Positions 43,010 to 64,000 of a stretch of 64,000 bases of DNA are shown in pieces. Source of the DNA: Bettongia penicillata ogilbyi (taxonomy: Eukaryota; Chordata; Mammalia; Diprotodontia; Potoroidae); the NCBI GenBank assembly GCA_023548195.1, contig JAJHZJ010000699.1, positions 4,311,175 through 4,375,174 of the forward strand, read 5' to 3'. The notes beneath the pieces are model-generated. The model was not told the DNA's origin. It did not search any database and worked only from the letters and a program-made list of their open reading frames with translations. Position numbers and translations under genes: made by a program. Within the stretch, counting starts at the first letter, position 1. Each line of letters starts with the position of its first letter.

Positions 43010-43197
43010 TCCACCCGACACTTTCTCCCTCCATCTTGCATCGATTTTCATCTTTTGTTTATGCGCTCTTTCCCAAACAGCTCAAACTCCTTGAGGCAAG
43101 GGAACTTTCTTTTCCATATTTGTATCCTCGGCACTCAGCACAATGCCTAGCACCTGGCACATAGAAGGTGCTTAATAAATGTTTATTTACTGAGTGA
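43010..43197 (+). mobile_element. L2 3' end
   Basis: CTCCTTGAGGCAAGGGAACT, CTCAGCACAATGCCTAGCAC, CTTAATAAATGTTTATTTAC. Confidence 0.85.
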
Positions 43198-43477
43198 TAT
43201 AATTTCTGGAACTGTAGAACAGGCATTTTCACTTTCATTTCAACTCTACTCTGTCCAAGCAAATCACTTAACAGGGAATGTCTTGGGTTTATCTTTCTAG
43301 AAATGGTAATTTTCTCTTCTGAGAAGTTGTTGAAAAGTTACTTCTTGCTGAACAACCAGCATCTGGATCTAGAAACTCCCACCATCTCCAACTCACAAGG
43401 TTGCCGCAAAGGCTACATCAGTCTCAGGATCAACTTTCAATCACACAAGTTTAGTAATTGCCTGATGTTGGATTTGA

Positions 43478-43680
43478 ACACAGATAAGAGCATTGGGCTG
43501 GAAATCAGGAAAATTCATCCACATGAGTTCAAAAATGGTCTCAGATATTTATAGCCTCAAGTTTCCTCATCTGTAAAACGAACTGGAGAAGGAAATGGCC
43601 AACTACTCCAGTATCTTTGCCTGGAAAACCCCAAATGAAATCATGAAGAATTGGCCACAACTGAAACAACTCAACAACTT
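43478..43680 (+). mobile_element. Marsupial tRNA-type SINE
   Basis: GCATTGGGCTGGAAATCAGG, GTAAAACGAACTGGAGAAGG, AATTGGCCACAACTGAAACA. Confidence 0.8.
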
Positions 43681-45165
43681 CCTGAAATCAGGTCCAACGT
43701 TATGTGGTGTTAACCTAACTTCCTTATCCTCATTCACCCCACATATCCAAGTCTTATAGTTTCTATCTTTCCAACATCTTTAATGTGTCCCCCTTTTTAA
43801 ACTCATTGCTTTTTGCCTGGATTATTGAGATTTCCCTTCCCCAAATCCCTTCCATTCAGTTTCCAAAGTGATTTTCCTGAAACTCAAATCTAACTATGTC
43901 ACTCCCCTAATCATAAATTCCAGTAGCTCCCTATTACTTCCAGGGTCAAATATAAAATCCCATTTGGCATTTTAAAATGCCAATTTTAAATTCACAATGT
44001 GGTCCTGATGAGGTTGAGGGGTGATGGGGACCCCAAAATACTGACAGTCCGGGTCGTGCTCGAATGAATTTGACCCAAGCCTTCTTAAAGCCAAAGAAAA
44101 CAAAGTTTATTAAAGATTCGCCAGATTGGATTGCCTCTTAAGGAGCCTAAGCATTTGTAACGCTTGTACTCGCAAGCCGGCCAGGTAGAATCCCAGCTAG
44201 ACAGAGTCTGAGCTGGAATGAATCTGAGTGCCTTCATGGAGGCAAGATGGAACTTAAATACAGAAAAGAGTATAGGAGGGATCTGGGGGTGGGGTGGGAT
44301 GGTGGTACTCTGGTTGTCCAGGGTGATGGGAGGAGGGGTTTAGGAAGGGTCTTGAGGAGAAGTCCAAGGAGGGAATCCAAGGAGGGTCAAAGACTGGAAA
44401 CAGCTGGAGGCTATCAAAAGATAGCAGACTAGGGGGCGCCTAGGTGGGAAGCAGGTGGGGCAATCCAGAGATCTTGATAGGGGCAGTATGGGAATGGATA
44501 CAGATCATGATGGGAGCGATTGGCAGCCTGGGGAATGGGGTTTTGATAGGATGGGGGTGGGGAGTGTGTGTGCAACAGAGACCGGAAATGATAATGAAAA
44601 GCCGGTGAGCTTCCTGAGACTGCCGGAACAAATGGGAAGATTAGATTTGAGCAAGAAAGGCCAGATTAAGTGGGAAGCTTCAAGGGGAGCTCAAGGAGGC
44701 TCCCAGAGTCTGAACCTTTCCTACTTCCATCCGTTCCCTCCTACTTTTTCTGTTTTCTTACCCCTGTCTACCCACTCTTGATCCAGCAACACTGTCCTCT
44801 CTGCTGTTTCTACAACAGGACACTCCTCCCTCTCTGTGCTTCTGCCATCGTAGTTCCTCATGTCTGGAGTATTCTGCTTCCTCAGATCAGTCTCTTGACC
44901 TTTCAGTTTCGGTCAGGATTCAGTTCAAATCTTACCTCCTGCAGGAGGCCCTTCCTGGTTCTCACTTTCCCTCAGGCAGAGCCAGTTAGCTGAGATTACA
45001 TTCCATTATTTATTTATTTATTTTTGCATATCTTGTATTTTTCTAATTACTTTTGGGTTAGCTTGCCCATTAGAAATGCAAGTTCTTTGATGGAAGGGAC
45101 TGTTTTTTTACCTTTCTTTGTATCCAAAGCTTAACAAGGTGCAGTCATACTAGTGATTTAATGGC
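43681..45165 (+). mobile_element. L2 LINE remnant split by a solo LTR
   Basis: Left part to 44005 (AAATCTAACTATGTCACTCC, ATAAAATCCCATTTGGCATT) and right part from about 44712 (TTTCTACAACAGGACACTCC, CTTACCTCCTGCAGGAGGCC, TAGAAATGCAAGTTCTTTGA) form one L2 with the LTR between. Confidence 0.75.
44006..44711 (-). mobile_element. Solo LTR, family A, minus orientation, near the ALDH7A1 promoter
   Basis: Shares U3-R-U5 with 18529-19238, inverted: TGATGAGGTTGAGGGGTGAT at 44006, CAAAATACTGACAGTCC, CAAAGTTTATTAAAGATTCG (poly(A) AATAAA on minus), GGCAAGATGGAACTTAAATA. The upstream end is approximate because the TGATGAGG end is not seen at 44.7 kb. The edge is about 775 bp from the ALDH7A1 ATG. Confidence 0.8.
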
Positions 45166-45250
45166 TTGTAACAACAAAAAAAATTTTTTTGGGGGGGTGG
45201 GGAAAGAGTCCTTAGGTTTTGAAATACCTTTAAGTGCTTTATTCTTCTAA

Positions 45251-45265
45251 ACAGCAGATGGCAGT
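45251..45265 (+). promoter_or_regulatory. CTCF-like core motif upstream of ALDH7A1
   Basis: ACAGCAGATGGCAGT matches the same core at 14 of 15 positions, in the same orientation as the motif at 26923. It is about 220 bp before the ALDH7A1 start codon. Confidence 0.4.
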
Positions 45266-45365
45266 AACTAATTTATTTTCTCTTGGCATCCCTGGCAGGT
45301 TTTCTGTGGGAGAGCCCAGACTGTCTCAGAAAGAACCAACTCTTTGCTAAACGGAGTTGGAAAGA

Positions 45366-45484
45366 GCCGATTTGGCCAGATGTGCGAGGGGGGCGGCGCT
45401 CTGGCTGACCAATAAGAACCTCGTCGGCCAGGGGTGGGCTTGCGCTGAACAGCTGCCTTGGCTTACAGATTTATTTTGTTCGTT
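45366..45484 (+). promoter_or_regulatory. ALDH7A1: ALDH7A1 proximal promoter / 5' UTR
   Basis: A GGGGGCGGCG GC box near 45390 and a GACCAATAAG CCAAT box near 45408 lie about 75-95 bp before the start codon. No clear TATA box. The region is only mildly GC-rich, unlike the PHAX promoter. Confidence 0.65.
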
Positions 45485-57924
<12,440 letters not shown>

Positions 57925-58169
57925 GTAGGACTTATGGTTTCCTTTTCCTTTTTTTAAAACCATTTCAAATATGCAGGTTATAACATTGCCTTTAATGCAC
58001 GTTTGTGCTTTATTTTGTTTGTATTTATAATTTTAAGTATCCTGTTTTATTCATGTTTGATTTTACCCTTACTGATTTTACCCTAACCTTTTGAAATTTT
58101 CTTTGCTACCTAGCACAGTGCTAGTACAACACATTTGAGATATCACAGTTGTAGTAGTCTACCAGACTA

Positions 58170-58775
58170 GTAGTAGACTTGCCAGACTGAAGGTCTGCAG
58201 AGCTGTTGTGCTGACCTCATTGTTATATATTGTGAAACCTGGAGAGTCCGCCAGCGCCATGCCAGGAAACGGAATCGCTTTATTTGAATTGTCTTAGGAA
58301 GATTCTGAAGATCACCTGGCCTGATAAGGTACTAGACACCTAGGCTCTTACTTGACTAATATGCCAAGCATTCACACTCTGCTTCAGAGAGTGCAGCTCC
58401 AATGGGCTGGCCATGATGTTGGAATGCAAAATGCACACTTGCCAAAAAGACTTATGGAGAATTCACGCAGGACAAATGTTCACATGGTGGTCAGGGATAC
58501 TCTTAAGAACTTTGGAATTGATTGTGTGGCATGGGAGACACTGGCAGAGGACTTCTCAGCATGGCATGCCCACATAGAAGGTGCTGTGCTCTGTGAGTGA
58601 AGCAGAAACACAGGATGCACAAATTTGGAGTTTCCCAAGGACTACTTGTGCCCGACCTGTGGTAGAGCATTCTGAGCTCATACTGGTCTGATCAGTCACA
58701 GTTGGACACACTGAAATTTCACTTTATCATGGTGATGTCATTTTGGTCCTCTTCGAGAAGGAAGGACAACACCCA
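58170..58775 (+). mobile_element. RTE-like LINE, 3' part of the ORF plus tail
   Basis: The frame from about 58352 reads MPSIHTLLQRVQLQWAGHDV then HLPKRLMENSRRTN, TLKNFGIDCVAWETLAEDFS and AWHAHIEGAV, the C-terminal region of an RTE-like retrotransposon polyprotein. Downstream LCPTCGRAF-stop-AHTGLISHSWTH (58648 on) is a broken C2H2-type finger usual at the end of such ORFs. The 3' tail GTCCTCTTCGAGAAGGAAGG matches the SINEs listed as RTE-partner. Clade name tentative. Lies in ALDH7A1 intron 6. Confidence 0.75.
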
Positions 58776-59134
58776 ACCAACCAATCACAATTGAGAAGGT
58801 GTTGAGAAATCAGTGTACAAGGTAACTGAGGAAGGGGAAAATACCAGAGATTTAACAAAAAAGCTTTAGACTTTATTAATACTGAAAAAGGTGGCCAAGA
58901 ACATCAACTACCAACCAATGTATTTATTATCTAGCTCTGATATTCATCTATGCACAAATCAAGGGCATCCTCTTTGAGGGGATTAGTAGGGAAAAGGCAT
59001 GCTTTGTAAGCAGTATTTAAGAGTGGAAAACACTTGACTATTGGATAATACATTTACCATTCTGTAGCTGATTAAAAGATGTAGAGAATATAAGATGTCA
59101 TTGTGCCTGCCTGCTGTTGGGTGATTATGAAAAT

Positions 59135-61810
59135 GCATTTGAGAGGCAGAGCCAAGATGGCAGGGTGGTGGGAAGCATTACAGCTGAGTTCTTTCCCCGT
59201 AAAACTTCTTTAAATAGTTCTAGAAAATGCTCCAGAGTGAATCCTGATGGGGTATTCCAAAAGAGTCATGAGTCATCTGTTTGGCCCCACTCAGTGTAGA
59301 GAATCAGATGAAAAAATCTGCAGATGCTTGAGATGGACTCTGGCCAGAAGCATATGTGCAAACACTCCAGTGCTCAGGGAGAGACAAATGTAGGTCCCAG
59401 ATCCATACAGGGTACCCTTAGACTCATACCAGGATACTGCTTTGGGGACAGGTGTGAACTGGTAGCCTGATTTCGCACTACTCAGTTCCAGGTCGCAGAT
59501 CTAGGGTGAACTGAGAAAAGAACCAGTGTCTAGTGGTGGTATTCCTAGGTAGGGAGGCCCTGGGAAGTAAACCAAGAAAGGAGAAAGTTCAAAAGCCAGT
59601 AGCAGCAGTGTGGCTCAGAGCCCAGGTACTCCAAGTGTCAAACAGGGTCTCATTTTCAGCATCTAGCCCAACTTACAGAGGAGCAATGAGGGCAGGAATC
59701 AGACTAAAGGGGAAACTATAATTCTGCCACTCTGAACCAAAAGAGCTTTTCACCTGCCTGAATAGGGGCTGTCTAGCAGTAGCTCTTGCTCAGACCCAAA
59801 CTCATTTCAGGAACTTGCAGAGTTCAGATCAGGGGGACAGTAATCAGACCATTCTGGGGACATTGAAAGCTTCCAGGTCCCTAGACACCTAGAGGTGTTC
59901 CTGAGATCCTGGAAATAATAGAATAAAACAATAATTGGATTAGCTTAGACATTCCCTTCAGAATTACCAAGCAATCTAGACCTAAAGATCAAGTCTGAAG
60001 TCATGAAGCAGGCTGAAAAAATGAGCAAAGAAAAATAATCCCTCCATAAAAGAGCTATTATGGTGGCAAAAAAGTTCAAGACACAAACTCAGAAGATGAG
60101 AATGACCCCAAAACATACATGCAAAGTCTCAGACCAAAACAAAGCTTGGGCAAAATTTTAACTTGAATTCCTGGAAGACATGAAATGAGTTAAAAAAAGT
60201 TAAAAATGATTTTGTAAATGGAATGAAAATGTTTGAGAAGAAAATTGGAAAACAAATGAGAACTATGAAAGAAAGAATAGGAAAGGAAATTAACAGCTTA
60301 ACATGAGACAAGCCTTGCAAAACTGAAAGCTTGAAAATTATAATAGTTCAGGTAGAAGCCAGTGATTCCATGAAGTAAGAAGAAATAGAAAAACAAAGTA
60401 AAAAAAAAGAGTGGAACATAAGGAAGAAAACAACTGACCTAAGAAAACAGTTTGAAGAGAAAAAAAGTCATTAGGTCATCTGAATGCCACTCCCCCCCAA
60501 AATAGCTGAAATTTCTTATTTCAAGAAATCTTAAACTGCCCATGTTTCTTAGGACCAGAGGGCAAAATGGAAATAGAAAGACTTCACTGTTCATCTCCTG
60601 AAAAAATCCCCAAATTAAAACTTGAAGGATTATTAACTCCCCAAATCCAGAACTTCTAAGTTATCCATGCATGATTTTCACCTCTATTAATTTTATCCTA
60701 AGCTTCCTTTCTATATTGCCTTTGATACCTGGCACAGTGTTAGTGCATCACAGTTGAGGTATCACAAGAAAAATACTGCAAGCAGCCTGAAACAAAGGAT
60801 TCGTGATTTAGCAGCCACCACTATAAAGGAGGGGAGAACTTGCAGTACAGTATTCCAGAAGACAAAGTATGTGGAATTATAAGAAAAAATAACTTACCTA
60901 GCAAAACTGAGCCTGGTGCTATATGGGAAAAAATGAACTTTTAATAAAATAGAGGACTTCTAAGAATTCTCGATGAAAAGTCTAGGTCATACATGAAAAT
61001 GAAAAGAAATATAAAAAGTTAAACATGAGGAAACAATGATAAAGGGCTAAACAAAGAAAAAGGGCTTATGTTAAAATGTTGGGAGGTGATATACATGTCT
61101 TCTTTGAAATCTATTATCAGTGATCCTAAAGGAAATTTAATTACACAAGTTCAGGGAAGAGAGGAGAAGAGGAATACAACTGGGGAGGAAGAAAAAGGGA
61201 GGTTAGGAAAAAATTTATCTCGCATAATCAGCATATGCCAGTAGAAAGCTACATAAAAAGGAGGAAGGGTTAAGTGTTTGACATCTGAACCTCACTCTCA
61301 TCTGAATAGATGAGAGGAGAGAAAAAATATACCTACACAGCTGGGTATATAAGTACATTTTATTAAACAGGGAAATAGGAGGGAAAGGTGGAAAGAGATA
61401 AGGGGGGATTATAGAGAGGATGGTTTAAAGAGAAATTAGTCCTAAGCAAAACAAACTCTAGGGACATAGAAAAATGTTTATAACTCTTTTCAAGGTGTCA
61501 AAGAATGGTAATCTTAGGGGGTGACCTTATATTTGGAAATAGATAAATTATGGTATACAAATGTTATGTAATACTGTTAAGCTGAATTCTTATGTAATGA
61601 TCAACTATTATTCCTCATGACTTTATATTATTAGTAGAGAAATGAAGGAATCAGAATGAAATAAATTTTTTTGGACATGGACAATGTGGAAAATTGTCTT
61701 GCTTGATTGTGTTTATAAAGGGTTTTGTTTCTGTTGTGGAGAGAGGGTTCAGATGGGAAAGTGTGAAGGTAGATTTTGGTTGATTAAAATATTTTTCAAA
61801 AAATGAAGGA
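59135..61810 (+). mobile_element. Old ORF1-bearing L1/HAL1-type element, nearly full length, decayed
   Basis: 5' start CAGAGCCAAGATGGCAGGGT near 59148, a 5' UTR, then ORF1 remnants: ELEGK-like GPEGKMEIERLHCSSPEK near 60554-60607, LQA and RIRDLAATTIKE near 60775-60830, and ITYLAKLSLVLYGKK near 60889-60933. An A/G-rich 3' UTR to about 61800 follows with no ORF2 in between. Same layout as 29962-33086 but with many stops. Confidence 0.7.
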
Positions 61811-62007
61811 AGAAAAGGCACTGGATTTGGTAGGGCAGAACTCTACCTTAAAGGCTTACTTCTGACAAGATATAATCTGTAACATCAATCATTCAAAATT
61901 CCTTGAAGTTATAACAAAAAATAATCCTATTAAGTGCCTCTCTGATCATAAATTTAAAATGAAGCATCAAAGGGATGCATGCTTCTCAGAGATTTTCACC
62001 ATTGATA

Positions 62008-62195
62008 TGGCATGATGTAGTGGATAGTGCTTTGGACTTGGAGTAAGGAATACCTAGGTTCAAATGCTATCTCCGACCCTTAGGACCTGTGTGATCCTGG
62101 GTACATCACTTAATCCCTCTGAGTGTCAGGTTCATCATCTGTAAAAGGAGAGCTTGGGCTTGATCTTCTAAATCGCTGTTCCTTTAAAGGAAATC
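62008..62195 (+). mobile_element. MIR-type SINE
   Basis: GATGTAGTGGATAGTGCTTT, CTGTGTGATCCTGGGTACAT, CATCATCTGTAAAAGGAGAG. Confidence 0.8.
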
Positions 62196-62399
62196 CAATG
62201 AAGAGTCCAAGTCAAAGAAGGATTTTCTGTGCGTGGTGAGAGCCTCCAAATGCTCATGGATGCAGTTGCCATTGTCCTGGTTCCATAAACTATTGCAGAG
62301 CCTCCTGGAATAGATTTATATTTAGTTAAAAGAGTTTGGTCTGGACCTAACATGAAGTCCAACTGGAAAGTATCCTAGAAGAATGAGCAAAGAGAGAAT

Positions 62400-63090
62400 G
62401 AACATCATTAAAAGCATTTAATGATGATAGGGATGCTCAGATCACAAACCCCCCCTCAAAATGACTTTAAAACATTATAAGCAAATTTACAATGAAGAAC
62501 ACATGTAAACAGATTTAACTAGAATTTCTGGAAGATAAGAAGCAAAAGTTTTTTTTTTTTAAAAGGAATTTTTAAAAAGTGATGGTTTTAGAGGGAAAAA
62601 TTAGAAAAAAAATAAACATTATGGAAGGAAGAATTTGGAAGGGATGTTTGACACAAGGCGTATAAAACCTTGCCTCATCAACAAGCTCTGGAGAAGTTCA
62701 AACAGATCAAACAGAAGTCAGTGACTCCATGTAACAACAGAAAATATTAAAAGTCAAAAGCCTGAAAAAAGTAGAAGAAAACTTAAGGCATCTTATGGAA
62801 AGAACAAGTGGCAGGAAAACATCAAGGAGAGATATTTAAAGACATCATAAAAGGAAACCTAGAACTGGAGGGCAAAGTAAAACTAGAGAGGAGCTACCTT
62901 CACTTCTTGAAAAGAAACATCCCACAATGAAAATTTTCTTGAATGTTGAAACCAGTACTGAAGATCCAGAACTCCTAGTCAAAGTAAAAAAAAGCAGTCA
63001 GACATAAAGAATTCAAATACAGTCAAATTCTTGTTTTGGAAGCAAGTAGATTCGTTCACCAGGATTGATATAGTAAGGAACACCAACTTA
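62400..63090 (+). mobile_element. L1-type ORF1 remnant
   Basis: AATGATGATAGGGATGCTCA as at 21690 and 22430. The decayed reading LEGKVKLERSYLHFLKRNIP (62865 on) matches PEGKISIERIHRSPPERDP. Confidence 0.6.
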
Positions 63091-64000
63091 TTCATGATTT
63101 CATTCTCAAGAAACAGTGAGAATGTAGAAAAATGCACCCCTTCAAAATAATTCACCAACTGCAGCTTTTCTGAGGCTTAGTGCCGTAGCTATAGTGCATC
63201 CAGTAGAAGCTCTGGACAAAGGAAAGTTGGTCTGATCCCATGAACTCCTCACCATTTCAGTTATTACTTTCAAGTAGTATATTACATTCAGGATTAAAAA
63301 TGATAATAGTACTTTTATTTTCATTCAGCCCACACTATTTTATAGAAGAAAAAAGATCTAGAGAAGTTGTGACCTTGACAGTGGTCAATAACTCACATCG
63401 TTAGTATTCTCTGAAGAAATTTAGTGAAATTAGGAATTGCCAAAATAGTTTACACTGAACTACTTTCTGTTTATCCTCTTAGTTGCCTGCTGGGAAGTCA
63501 TTTTTTCTGTAACTGTTATTTGTATTCAAAGATTATCATTACAGATAAAAGCAAGACAGTTTTCCATGAAAATGTAGATCTAGAACCTAAATCAATTCTT
63601 ATTGATTTAACCAACTTACTTAGAGTAATCTGATGTGGGAAAAGAAAGAAATCTGCTTCCTTTAACCTTCTCAGGTGTGTTTTAGGAATAGGAAATCTGG
63701 GAAATTTTCTTTTTAATCAAATTTGTACCAGCAAAACCCCAGAGTAGGTCACCTAGGAAACTATTGGCCAAACATGGGAGCTGGATTGAAGGTCCAGCTT
63801 TTTTTGGTTGTTGTTCCTAAGTTAGAATACTTGTAACCTTTTGGAGGGACATTAAAAGCTTAATAAGTCTAGTGGTAAATTCCTAATTTAGTCACTAAGT
63901 TGTCTTATTTTCGTTTAAAAATAACTTTGGGAAGTGACTTGCTTCTCATGAATGACTTCATTTTTGTTTTTTATGCCAAATGACCGAACAAAAGTAAATT
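63091..64000. other. ALDH7A1: ALDH7A1 intron 6, no recognised feature
   Basis: AT-rich intronic DNA. No exon 7, no repeat I can name. Confidence 0.4.

Noticed and set aside
58352..58600. An 82-codon frame as a host gene
   Set aside because: It matches the C-terminal region of RTE-like retrotransposon proteins and the downstream zinc-finger part has a stop.

Overview
This is a stretch of mammalian nuclear DNA, most likely from a marsupial. Two split genes identify the locus. Their predicted proteins are clearly the PHAX and ALDH7A1 orthologues, which are head-to-head neighbours in human. The repeats point to a marsupial: tRNA-type SINEs with the 'ggcagctaggtggc' head and 'ggagaaggaaatggcaaacc' tail, a young L1-type ORF1-only element, RTE-like LINEs with SINE partners, and much L2 and MIR. 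The species cannot be settled from the sequence alone. Repeat family names are from memory of consensus sequences; no search was run.

Layout. 1-14.3 kb is intergenic DNA downstream of PHAX, made of L1, L2 and HAL1-type pieces plus a processed glutamine synthetase pseudogene (10.8-12.4 kb). 14.5-27.5 kb is the complete PHAX coding region on the minus strand: five coding exons, 397 codons, all junctions GT-AG and in phase. Its first exon lies in a GC-rich island, with a five-unit 46-bp GC-box minisatellite directly upstream. 27.9-45.3 kb is the spacer between the two promoters, filled with transposons. It holds an ORF1-only LINE (about 30.0-33.1 kb) with an intact 362-residue ORF1, a nested L1/L1/SINE stack (33.6-35.1 kb), ERV-derived DNA, a long TTCC tract, and a solo LTR ending about 0.8 kb before ALDH7A1. 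45.5-64 kb is the 5' part of ALDH7A1 on the plus strand: exons 1-6, about 217 residues. The gene runs off the right edge with its catalytic Cys and Glu still to come.

The two genes work in unrelated pathways: PHAX in snRNA nuclear export, ALDH7A1 in mitochondrial and cytosolic lysine catabolism. They share only the head-to-head arrangement.

The most interesting material is in the mobile DNA. The ORF1-only LINE is present as an intact copy and as a perfect 5'-inversion copy, and both share the same ORF1-to-3'UTR junction. The intact copy carries 70-bp tandem monomers in its 5' UTR and an ERV-like extension inside its target-site duplications. Other points are a palindromic hAT-like MITE family (three copies), a 160-bp inverted repeat near 8 kb, a LINE/SINE pair with a shared 3' tail, and two CTCF-like motifs in the same orientation on either side of the intergenic spacer.
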